A stretch of 7,500 nt of DNA from Nitrososphaerales archaeon TH703 (GCA_014523525.1 JAATVL010000273.1:1-7500); one strand, 5' to 3'; shown: positions 1 to 6,009, counted from the stretch's first letter. Translations and numbers: made by a program. The notes: a model not told the origin generated them from the letters alone.

Positions 1-273
1 GATGCGAATCTTGTTAAATACGTGAAAGGTAGCGCTGTAATGAAATTAACAACTGAAGGTGAAAAAATAGGAGAACAAATGATAAGGAATACAAGACTTT
101 TAGAAGTAATGAAGAAAGAGGCCTTAAAAATTGAAATTGATGAAGAGATGGTGTGCGGAATAGAACATCACATGAAAGAGATATTTACTGACGCGTTATG
201 TACCTTATTAAAGCACCCGAGGTTATGCCCACATGGTTATGAAATTCCTTTGGGGAACTGCTGCAAAGTATAA
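1..273 (+). CDS. DtxR-family metal-dependent transcriptional regulator, C-terminal part (5' truncated by window)
   Basis: The frame is open from base 1, so this is the 3' part (90 residues) of a longer gene; the GTG at 22 and ATG at 40 are internal codons. Seen: the end of a winged helix (KLTTEGEKIGEQMIR, residues 15-29) followed by the DtxR dimerisation/metal domain. The motif C52-G-I-E55-H56 matches the Cys102/Glu105/His106 primary metal ligands of DtxR; Cys rather than Glu at the first position resembles the iron-type DtxR rather than the manganese-type MntR. The tail has HPRLCPHGYEIP and a terminal NCC. By family knowledge it would bind operator DNA when loaded with Fe(II) or a similar metal and repress metal uptake genes. 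No SH3-like FeoA domain follows, so it is the short form. The DNA-recognition helix lies outside the window, so its targets cannot be judged. Confidence 0.85.
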   Translation, partial: DANLVKYVKGSAVMKLTTEGEKIGEQMIRNTRLLEVMKKEALKIEIDEEMVCGIEHHMKEIFTDALCTLLKHPRLCPHGYEIPLGNCCKV

Positions 274-352
274 ATTTATGAATTTGTATAAATTTCCAAT
301 TTTGAAGATTGTGGACAATTTCTTATTATTTTTGAGAGCGAGAGATTAGTGT

Positions 353-1447
353 ATGTCAACTGAATATAACGAATCTTGGACTATGTTTAGAGGAAATATA
401 AAGAGAACGGGTTCAACAAAAACAAAACCCTTAATTAAACCGTTACTTTACTGGACGATAGAGCTAGGTCCGGTGATATCTTCTCCGGTTTTTGAAGGAG
501 GTTTACTGTACGTTGCTACATTAACTGGACGTATATTCTGTTTGGATATACCAAAACGAAAGATAAAATGGCATCACAATATTGGCAGTCCTATTGTTTC
601 ATCTCCGTTAATTTTAGATGAGATGGTAATCTGCGCTACGTTTGATTCTTGGATAAGTAATGACAATTCTGAAAATAACTCAATTTTTTCACTTGATAAA
701 AATGATGGTAGTATGATCTGGAAGCTTCAGACTACCTCAGATATTTTTTCATCGCCATGTCCTATAGGAAAAAATTTAGTTTTGGGATCAATGGATCATA
801 GTTTGTACTTTCTCGGCCAAAACGGAGATATAAATTGGAAATATGAAACCAGCGGTCAAATTTGGTCTTCTCCATCATGCTTTGATAATGTAATATACTT
901 TGGATCAGATGATGGTTTCATTTACTCGGTCGATTCAGACGGTTCTCTAAGATGGAAATCAAAGTTGAATGGTAAAGTACGTTCATCGTCGCCATGTCTA
1001 TCAGATGGTTTAATTTTTATTGGTACACATGAAGGTGGAATATATTGCTTAAGCAGTATTGATGGTACTATAAAATGGAACAAAACTGTCTTAAAGCCGG
1101 TTTTATCATCTCCACTCTTGGTAAGAGATAGGATCATATTTGGTACTTCAGATTGTCGACTTTATTGTTTCAACCTAGCTGGTTCTAAAACATGGCAATT
1201 TGAAACGGCTGGAAAAATTTGGTCTTCACCTTCAGCTAGCGAATATGATAGGCTACTATTTTTTGGAAGTTTAGATTCATTTATCTATGGCATAAATTTC
1301 TACACGGGAAAGCAGGAGTGGAAGTTTCCTACAATGGGAAGCATTGATTCTTCTCCATGTTTGTCAGACGGAATGTTATTTGTTGGTTCCAGAGACGGTA
1401 TTTTATATTGTTTTGAAAGGTATAGAGAACCTGCTTATATTCGTTGA
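353..1447 (+). CDS. PQQ-like (BamB-type) eight-bladed beta-propeller repeat protein
   Basis: This 364-residue protein opens with W-x-MFRGN-x-x-RTG, the usual entry motif of PQQ-like propeller proteins. It then has eight repeats of about 40 residues, each with SSP, a hydrophobic strand, [FV]GSxDGxIY and a closing Gly-x-x-x-Trp; SSP starts near residues 43, 83, 133, 172, 212, 252, 291 and 333. Eight blades fit the closed propeller of this superfamily. There is no signal peptide or membrane segment, so it is predicted to be cytoplasmic, unlike BamB or the periplasmic PQQ dehydrogenases. No catalytic residues are evident, so a scaffold or binding role is more likely than an enzyme; the ligand is unknown. 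Ten cysteines recur at equivalent blade positions (SSPC; I/L-Y-C). ATG 353 is chosen because the propeller entry motif follows at once. TATA-like boxes lie at 287-294 and 322-329; no Shine-Dalgarno is seen. Its last codons lie in a direct repeat shared with 3016-3206. Confidence 0.85.
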   Translation: MSTEYNESWTMFRGNIKRTGSTKTKPLIKPLLYWTIELGPVISSPVFEGGLLYVATLTGRIFCLDIPKRKIKWHHNIGSPIVSSPLILDEMVICATFDSWISNDNSENNSIFSLDKNDGSMIWKLQTTSDIFSSPCPIGKNLVLGSMDHSLYFLGQNGDINWKYETSGQIWSSPSCFDNVIYFGSDDGFIYSVDSDGSLRWKSKLNGKVRSSSPCLSDGLIFIGTHEGGIYCLSSIDGTIKWNKTVLKPVLSSPLLVRDRIIFGTSDCRLYCFNLAGSKTWQFETAGKIWSSPSASEYDRLLFFGSLDSFIYGINFYTGKQEWKFPTMGSIDSSPCLSDGMLFVGSRDGILYCFERYREPAYIR

Positions 1448-1600
1448 AATACAAAAGGAACTTTATCGGGCAAATTCAAAAATGGATTCTCATTTTAATT
1501 AATATTATTCGTGGCATTTATCTTGAATATTGTACCATCACTTTTATAGTTAGATAGAACGTACAAGTTGCCATCAGGATCCAATTGAAGATCGGTGAAC
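1407..1600 (+). repeat. Direct repeat copy A (about 190 bp): propeller 3' end joined to sugar-dehydrogenase 3' end
   Basis: This block aligns with 3016-3206 in the same orientation. The 128 bases 1471-1598 match 3077-3204 with 14 mismatches and no gaps by hand count (about 89%). The 5' part (1407-1470) aligns with a net 3-nt gap and is more diverged. It covers the last dozen codons of the propeller gene, the short intergenic stretch and the last 34 codons of a minus-strand sugar-dehydrogenase gene. Similarity stops near 1600, exactly where the DUF72-like frame begins. Confidence 0.85.
1495..1600 (-). pseudogene. 3'-terminal remnant of a PQQ-dependent sugar dehydrogenase-like gene
   Basis: Read on the minus strand, the sequence ending at the TAA at 1497-1495 encodes FTDLQLDPDGNLYVLSNYK followed by SDGTIFKINATNNIN. 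This is plainly homologous to the last 34 residues of the complete dehydrogenase at 3101-4387 (ITDLQVGPDG...TIFKISAKNNIN). The frame is intact and several substitutions are conservative, so it is a diverged copy rather than an assembly echo. The rest of the gene is absent: upstream on the minus strand the sequence changes to the antisense of a DUF72-like frame. It has no start and no promoter and should not make a working protein. It could still act as the downstream flank of the propeller transcript. Confidence 0.8.
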
Positions 1601-1910
1601 TCAATTTGGTAGAATTCAAATAGACAGGACTGAAGAAATTAGAACTTGGGCTAATAAGATGAATGAAGTAAAACAGAATGAAAAAGACGCCAAAATAGCA
1701 ATAGTAGCAGCCAATAACCACTATGGAGGGTATGGACCTGGAACTGTGGATATCTTTAGAGAGAATATGGACATGCAAAAACTATCTTTTAATAATGTGG
1801 ATATTGCAAAAATAGATCGACAATTAGAATTAGAGAGTAGATTTAACGTCAGCGATAGAAAACAAAGTAATAAAGGAAAGCAGACAACTCTGTCAGGTTT
1901 CGTTAATTAA
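1599..1910 (+). pseudogene. DUF72 (YecE-like) protein, C-terminal fragment with C-terminal PIP-box-like tail
   Basis: The frame is open from 1599 (a TGA sits at 1596-1598) to the TAA at 1908-1910, about 103 residues; the first ATG is at 1659. The segment FGRIQIDRTEEIRTWANK, a hydrophobic strand (AKIAIVAANNHYGGYGPGTV) and a helix resemble the last third of DUF72/YecE TIM-barrel proteins, which usually run to about 240-300 residues. The N-terminal two thirds are missing and are replaced upstream by the dehydrogenase remnant, so I call this a 5'-deleted gene. A short product from ATG 1659 (83 residues) would lack most of the fold. The tail after the domain is charged and ends KQTTLSGFVN (1878-1907), which resembles an archaeal PCNA-interacting peptide. 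The biochemical role of DUF72 is not established. The family call rests on recalled motifs only. Confidence 0.6.
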
Positions 1911-2075
1911 ATATACATAAATTTCCTTAACTTAGTAAATAAGTTTATGATAGTTTTCTTTGTGTTTATACTAGTCAAGTATTGGAGGTTCCCGTTTCAT
2001 AAGAAACCTACCTAGAATTCAACTATACGTTACTATGACAACAGATAAGTAAGAAAAAAACAAAATATTTAGAAA
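1911..2075. other. Intergenic region upstream of the two-domain secreted protein
   Basis: This stretch holds 165 AT-rich bases with no convincing ORF. A TATA-like GTTTATAC at 1964-1971 would place a transcription start near 1995 and give a leader of about 80 nt for the gene at 2076. A small inverted repeat GTTTC-ATAA-GAAAC lies at 1994-2007, at the predicted start of that leader. It is too short to call as a regulator or terminator. Confidence 0.3.
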
Positions 2076-2864
2076 ATGAATATGGATTTAGATAAGAAAA
2101 TCCTTCTCTCGTCATTTCTATTCATTGCCCTAAATATCCTGGTCATTTTATCCAGCAATTATGCGATCGCTGCAGAGAATTTCACAATTATTGCAAATAT
2201 AGATCTAACTACGATACCGAATCCTGAAAAGTTGAAAGTTTTAGCGTTTGCAAACGGAGAATCTGCTGTTAAATACATTGAAAATCTAAATGACGTAAAA
2301 TCAAAGTCAATTTCAATACCATTTACTTTTGAAAAAACAAATGATTTTGTTACGGTGGGAGTAAATGATGAGTATTTTGTATGTGCTTATGCCCTTAATG
2401 CGACAAATGAAATGAAATCTTATTCTTGCATGGAGGGTAATATTGAACAACCAGATGGAAAAAACATAGCAAACATAGGTTCGGGGCCTAAGAAAACCTT
2501 GTCCACTGGGTCGTTCCAAATAGTAGAGTTTGGAGGGAAGCCTGACACAAAGAATGTAAAGATTAACATCTTGGTACCGCTGTCCGATAGAAAAAATGTC
2601 GAAAATATTAAAGTAGTAGCCATGGATAAGGGTGAATTCAAGTCCAAATCTGTAAATGCAGGAGAATTACTAAGAAATTCAACAGGCAATACGATAAAGT
2701 TTGCTTTTGATTTTGTCAGGGAAAGCGGTATCGGACAGATACAAGAAGGTGATATGTACTTTGCCTGTGTTTCTGCAAATGAATTAAATCCTCCAGAAGG
2801 AACGGAGTGCGAGCATAAGTTAACAAAAATAATCAGCCGGGAAAACAACTTATACGCCAGGTAA
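2076..2864 (+). CDS. Secreted two-domain protein of unknown function (internal duplication)
   Basis: I do not recognise a named family for this 262-residue protein. Residues 1-33 form a Sec signal peptide: Lys-containing start, hydrophobic core ILLSSFLFIALNILVILSS, and an AIAA cleavage region before ENF. The mature part is two similar domains, about residues 35-120 and 158-248. Each starts with an I-x-I/A-N-I-type strand, contains E-x-[IL]-K-V-[LV]-A, then [IF]-x-F-x-F-[EV], and ends in [ED]-x-Y-F-[VA]-C followed 14-15 residues later by a second Cys. The pairs Cys103/Cys118 and Cys231/Cys245 are therefore equivalent and probably disulfides. The lengths and alternating hydrophobics suggest beta-sandwich domains; this is inference. 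ATG 2076 and ATG 2082 are both usable, and neither has a Shine-Dalgarno. It is the only complete gene in the segment between the two direct repeats. Confidence 0.75.
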   Translation: MNMDLDKKILLSSFLFIALNILVILSSNYAIAAENFTIIANIDLTTIPNPEKLKVLAFANGESAVKYIENLNDVKSKSISIPFTFEKTNDFVTVGVNDEYFVCAYALNATNEMKSYSCMEGNIEQPDGKNIANIGSGPKKTLSTGSFQIVEFGGKPDTKNVKINILVPLSDRKNVENIKVVAMDKGEFKSKSVNAGELLRNSTGNTIKFAFDFVRESGIGQIQEGDMYFACVSANELNPPEGTECEHKLTKIISRENNLYAR

Positions 2865-2877
2865 GTCATCTGTCACG

Positions 2878-3104
2878 ATGGGATCTATAGTGATTAAAAA
2901 AATATTCTGGCTATAACAATTGTATTATTGTCTTTCTCAGTAATTAGTATAAATTACATATCGTTAGTAAACGCAGATAGTGATTACTGCTACGACCAAG
3001 TTGGTGATGGTCATCATTGTTTTGAAAGCTATAGAGCCCTCTTATATTCGGTAAAATGCGAAACAACTTTATCGGCCAAATTCAAAAATAGATTCTCATT
3101 TTAA
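2878..3104 (+). pseudogene. Small secreted cysteine-containing protein gene, frameshifted at an A7 run and chimeric at its 3' end
   Basis: ATG 2878 (13 nt after the previous stop) encodes MGSIVIKK and then runs into a stop at 2914. One base earlier, after the seven-A run 2896-2902, another frame is open for 68 codons to the TAA at 3102-3104. It encodes a clear signal-peptide core (ILAITIVLLSFSVISINYIS, then LVNA) followed by DSDYCYDQVGDGHHCFE. Joined by a -1 shift or an extra A, the two parts make one sensible secreted protein. The D-Y-C-Y-D...GDGHHCFE pattern resembles small secreted thaumarchaeal proteins as I recall them. After CFE the sequence is the repeat shared with the propeller 3' end, so the natural C-terminus is lost and the frame runs into the end of the convergent dehydrogenase gene. 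It is most likely a pseudogene; slippage-mediated expression is possible. Confidence 0.55.
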
Positions 3105-3206
3105 TTAATATTATTCTTTGCACTAATCTTGAATATTGTACCGTCACGTTTATAGTTAGATAGAACATACAAATTGCCATCAGGACCGACTTGAAGATCC
3201 GTAATT
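3016..3206 (+). repeat. Direct repeat copy B (about 190 bp)
   Basis: This is the partner of 1407-1600. Similarity starts at ATTGTTTTGAAAG (3016-3028), where the small secreted gene's C-F-E codons coincide with the C-F-E codons at the propeller's C-terminus. It runs through the 3' end of the complete dehydrogenase gene to about 3204. A 13-base shared word at the left edge is what a microhomology junction would look like. Confidence 0.85.
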
Positions 3207-4387
3207 ACTCCAAAATTTCTGCCGAAAATTACGCTGTTCGTTTCATAATTGGTATCGGCTTCCTTATCCGACAGCGGACCAGAGAGTACTAGATGTGTCC
3301 TTGTCTTGTCTAACGCAAAATTAAAAATAGTGCCGTTTTTTACGCTGCCCACTAATAGAGTGTCTTTATATTTTGGTCCAAGATTGTCTGTATGTAAAAA
3401 TAGAACTGAGGTAGGAGCTACGGTATCTGTCCATACAAATTCTGGATCTCTGTATGTACCCTTTCCTCCAAAATCCTCCAAGTTTTCTTTATTAAACCCT
3501 GGCGTCTCATTAGAGAAACCGATTACTTCCTTCCATCCACTATTAAATCCTGGTAATGCAATGTTAATTTCATCATCAGTGCTGCGACCATTTTCTGTTT
3601 CCCAGAGATTACCTGTTAGCGCATCAAATCCTATGCCAAAACTGTTTCGTATACCGTACGCATAATACTTGTTCAATGGATCCTCGTCTCCAAGTAATCC
3701 CTTATTACCAACAACTCCGCCATCAAAAGTAATTCTAAGTACGCCACCTCTACCATCAGGAGGAGGACCATTTTTATTATTCTGAGCTTTAGTAATATAG
3801 GATTGATTTTGCACATAATTTAAGTTACCAATAACGAGATACACACTTTTTTTATCAGGCCCTATCTTTAACACTCCTCCATTGTGAGAAGGTCCGGGTA
3901 TTGTAGGAAGGTCCAAGAGTAATTTTGGATTTATCAACCTACCGTTATCATATTCATATCTATAGAGGCGATTTCCCAAAACTTTACCCCCGTCAACATT
4001 CTCAGTTTCAGTGTAGAACAAGAATACATATTTGGGCTTATCTGAAATTGCAATGCCCAACAATCCTCTTTCACTTACATTTGCTACGTTCACATCCAAA
4101 ACGGTTCCACTAACTGTACCATTTTTAACTTCCTTTACTTTTCCCGTATTTTTTTCAATAACCAGGATGTCATCTGGTCCTAGAAACCCCATTCCAGTTG
4201 GAAACTTTAATCCATGAGGAGCAGATACCTGAACTTGCAACCCCGTATCATTTACTTGAGGAATTACCGAATTTTTACCAGTTTGACCAAATACGTTGAT
4301 ACTTTGACCAATTAGAAAAAATGATATAAAGCCAATCAGAATTGTGATGGAAATTAAGCAATTGTACTGCAGAGACGAAATTTGCAA
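3101..4387 (-). CDS. PQQ-dependent sugar dehydrogenase-like protein (glucose/sorbosone dehydrogenase family), secreted
   Basis: This 428-residue protein starts with a hydrophobic signal (CLISITILIGFISFFLIG, residues 10-27) and a likely cleavage near residues 34-36. The six-bladed GSDH-family propeller follows: ERGLLGIA (106-113), SHNGG with the candidate catalytic His168, GIRNSFGIGFD with Arg247-Asn248, LWETENG (261-267), DDEIN (271-275), GSVKNG with Lys350, and ITDLQVGPDG (395-404). Family members oxidise aldoses or other sugars with PQQ and Ca2+ outside the membrane. The His, Arg-Asn and Lys match His144, Arg228-Asn229 and Lys377 of Acinetobacter soluble glucose dehydrogenase. The Arg-x-Arg (406/408) that contacts PQQ there reads V-I-T here, so cofactor use is uncertain. 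The start is TTG (4387-4385): the only upstream in-frame codons before a stop at 4418-4420 lack ATG/GTG/TTG. A TATA-like box at 4411-4418 fits a leaderless TTG start. The 3' end lies in direct repeat B. Confidence 0.85.
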   Translation of the reverse strand: MQISSLQYNCLISITILIGFISFFLIGQSINVFGQTGKNSVIPQVNDTGLQVQVSAPHGLKFPTGMGFLGPDDILVIEKNTGKVKEVKNGTVSGTVLDVNVANVSERGLLGIAISDKPKYVFLFYTETENVDGGKVLGNRLYRYEYDNGRLINPKLLLDLPTIPGPSHNGGVLKIGPDKKSVYLVIGNLNYVQNQSYITKAQNNKNGPPPDGRGGVLRITFDGGVVGNKGLLGDEDPLNKYYAYGIRNSFGIGFDALTGNLWETENGRSTDDEINIALPGFNSGWKEVIGFSNETPGFNKENLEDFGGKGTYRDPEFVWTDTVAPTSVLFLHTDNLGPKYKDTLLVGSVKNGTIFNFALDKTRTHLVLSGPLSDKEADTNYETNSVIFGRNFGVITDLQVGPDGNLYVLSNYKRDGTIFKISAKNNIN

Positions 4388-4410
4388 GTCGAGATTACAG
4401 GAAATTACTG

Positions 4411-4418
4411 ATTTAAAT
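4411..4418 (-). promoter_or_regulatory. Predicted TATA box for the sugar dehydrogenase-like gene
   Basis: On the minus strand ATTTAAAT is centred 27-28 nt upstream of the TTG start. Archaeal TATA boxes sit about 26 nt before the transcription start, so the transcript would begin at or next to the start codon (leaderless). This agrees with the absence of a Shine-Dalgarno. AT-rich background makes chance matches possible. Confidence 0.4.
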
Positions 4419-4852
4419 TATTTATTAACTTTTACTATAGAGATAAACTACACTTAATTAAATAACCGATGAGATTTAGATTAAATTATAACATACAGAT
4501 TAGAGATGGTAAATTTATTGTCTAATTGTAAACAGCTGCTCTTCGCCCATATTTTCTCAACTGAAAGGAAATGAATTATCATAGTCATGTTATACATAGA
4601 ACAAGATAAATCCAAATGAATCTCATATTGATAATATGTAATGAGCTTATTAATACTAGTTGAAATAATTCAAATTTTCTTCAGACTCACGACTCTAAAT
4701 TGAGTTAAAGACTAATTAACTATATTTTCTCAAGTTCTTATGTTACAATACAGGCTGTGCATCTAAAACTAGAAATTTTATTATTAAATGCATAAGTGCC
4801 ATTCTAAGTAACTTTCTTATTTAATTAGCGTCTTGAATAATTTTAAAAAATT

Positions 4853-4860
4853 CATATTAA
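4853..4860 (+). promoter_or_regulatory. Possible TATA box for the Ig-like surface protein gene
   Basis: CATATTAA is centred about 28 nt before ATG 4885, the spacing expected for a leaderless archaeal transcript. A second AT-rich stretch (TTTTTTAAATTA, around 4866-4877) is too close to the ATG to serve a leaderless start. Confidence 0.3.
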
Positions 4861-4884
4861 TTATCTTTTTTAAATTACTACAAT

Positions 4885-6009
4885 ATGAAAAGTAATGTCA
4901 ATTTTAAAATTCTTTTACTACTTGGGACATTTTTAATATCAAGTATAGTATGTAATCCAGTCTTGGCACAAATCCCTCCAGAGACAGGACTATCTATAAA
5001 TATAAACACTCCTTTTGATACAGCTAGTGTGCCTTCTGGCGATTTGACTATTTACGGTACATCTTCAGACGATGACACCAAGAATTGTCAGGTTTATGCT
5101 GATTGGAATGACCTGAAACCAATGCAAAGTGTTACCCCCAATGGTCCTAAAGGAAATGCAGATTATTCAAAATGGAGATATACATATACTGGTAGTTATC
5201 ATAATATAGTTGAAGGTTCGAATGAACTTACATCGAAAATAACATGCTTTGACCAAGGTCAAAATGCATCATCAAAGTTCTATTCTATTAATGTTACCGG
5301 AACAAAAGGCGGAAGTGAAATCACAAAAAATAGCGTTCAACATTCCAGTGAAGATACAAATACAAATACAAATAATGAAGTTGACAATGTAGTACCTGTA
5401 AAGAATACCAAAAACAGCAGTACAAACCCTAGCGTTCAACATTCCAGTGAAGATACTAATACTAATAATGAAGCTACCAATACATTACCTGTAAAGAATA
5501 CCAAAAGCAACGGAACATATAAGATTCTTCCACTATATTCAGAACCTAGTGAAAAGGTATCAAATTCCGCTTCATCGGTAAATGCTGACAAAAAAGAAGT
5601 AACTAGTACTGATACCAGTAAATCTCAGGACAGTTCTAATCCCGTGAAAATAGATAATACTGATACGAAGACTTTAAGCTCAGAACAGCCGCAACAATCA
5701 GAAGAAACAATTGCCCACGATACGAGTAAACCCAAAGTTACCGAAAGCACAGATGAACAACCCAGTACCGATACCAACAAGTATTTTACATTTGAACCAG
5801 ACCTGCAGGGAGATGAAAAAATAATTGCGAATAACAACAATCCGGATTCTGATAGTTTAATTCCTAATCATTATGATGACGGTAAATCAGTATTCGGACT
5901 TAGAATGAAAAGTCTTGGTGAGGATACTAAAAATCAACTAGATGATAAAATACAAAAATTAGAGGAAAGAACACCTGATCACATGCATTTGTTTGGTTCA
6001 ATTGGATAG
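4885..6009 (+). CDS. Secreted surface protein: Ig-like N-terminal domain plus long Ser/Thr/Asn-rich repeat region
   Basis: Residues 1-29 of 374 form a Sec signal peptide (hydrophobic ILLLLGTFLISSIV, VLA-Q cleavage site). Residues 35-138 look like one beta-sandwich (Ig-like) domain: I-N-I-N-T-P-F near 38-44, L-T-I-Y-G-T-S at 54-60, W-R-Y-T-Y at 97-101, N-E-L-T-S-K-I-T-C at 113-121. It has a likely disulfide between Cys68 and Cys121. Such domains are common in thaumarchaeal secreted proteins, but the exact family is not recognised. Residues 145 to about 300 are low-complexity Ser/Thr/Asn/Asp/Lys with several N-x-S/T sequons, and contain two 29-33-residue repeats (SVQHSSEDTNTN...VPVKNTK). A conserved-looking tail (about 330-374, with MKSLGEDTKNQLDDKIQKLE helix-like) ends without a membrane anchor or sorting motif. 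A cell-surface or matrix role is inferred. ATG 4885 is the only start giving a full signal peptide. Confidence 0.75.
   Translation: MKSNVNFKILLLLGTFLISSIVCNPVLAQIPPETGLSININTPFDTASVPSGDLTIYGTSSDDDTKNCQVYADWNDLKPMQSVTPNGPKGNADYSKWRYTYTGSYHNIVEGSNELTSKITCFDQGQNASSKFYSINVTGTKGGSEITKNSVQHSSEDTNTNTNNEVDNVVPVKNTKNSSTNPSVQHSSEDTNTNNEATNTLPVKNTKSNGTYKILPLYSEPSEKVSNSASSVNADKKEVTSTDTSKSQDSSNPVKIDNTDTKTLSSEQPQQSEETIAHDTSKPKVTESTDEQPSTDTNKYFTFEPDLQGDEKIIANNNNPDSDSLIPNHYDDGKSVFGLRMKSLGEDTKNQLDDKIQKLEERTPDHMHLFGSIG
5332..5518 (+). repeat. Two-copy coding tandem repeat (about 99 bp and 87 bp)
   Basis: AGCGTTCAACATTCCAGTGA occurs at 5332 and again 99 bases later at 5431. Both copies continue through an ACN-AAT run to CCTGTAAAGAATACCAAAA. 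The first copy has an extra Thr-Asn pair in its run and the second decays into SNGTYK. The repeat lies inside the surface protein's low-complexity linker. The near identity at DNA level suggests recent duplication or repeat homogenisation. Confidence 0.8.

Larger units (their letters stand above)
4388..4884. other. Gene-free divergent intergenic region (about 500 bp)
   Basis: Very AT-rich sequence between two divergently transcribed secreted-protein genes. It contains the TATA candidates at 4411-4418 (minus) and 4853-4860 (plus). A small hairpin CATATT-GAT-AATATG lies at 4624-4638, nested in outer arms CTCAT (4622-4626) and ATGAG (4641-4645). ATG-initiated frames are at most about 22 codons and show no recognisable content. 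I found no RNA gene in it; an uncharacterised small RNA cannot be excluded. Confidence 0.5.

Noticed and set aside
1518..1778. Minus-strand open frame of 86 codons across the repeat edge
   Set aside because: It crosses the dehydrogenase remnant in the wrong frame and the antisense of the DUF72-like coding sequence; no family features.
1994..2007. GTTTC-ATAA-GAAAC inverted repeat as a riboswitch or leader element
   Set aside because: A 5-bp stem alone does not support a structured regulator; it is only noted with the intergenic region.
2420..2869. Minus-strand open frame of 149 codons opposite the two-domain secreted protein
   Set aside because: The plus strand has a clear signal peptide and duplicated domain; the antisense translation shows no domain logic.
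1407..3206. Insertion sequence or composite transposon bounded by the direct repeats
   Set aside because: No transposase, integrase or terminal inverted repeats; the repeats consist of host gene ends rather than mobile-element ends.
3249..3665. Plus-strand open frame of 138 codons opposite the sugar dehydrogenase-like gene
   Set aside because: It is the antisense shadow of a gene with clear family motifs on the minus strand.
4507..4575. ATG-started 22-codon frame in the divergent intergenic region
   Set aside because: Too short, no ribosome-binding site, no TATA box at the right distance and no recognisable content.
4622..4645. Hairpin in the divergent intergenic region as a terminator, operator or small-RNA stem
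   Set aside because: The 6-bp AT-only stem is expected by chance in DNA this AT-rich, and no T-run or partner site was found.
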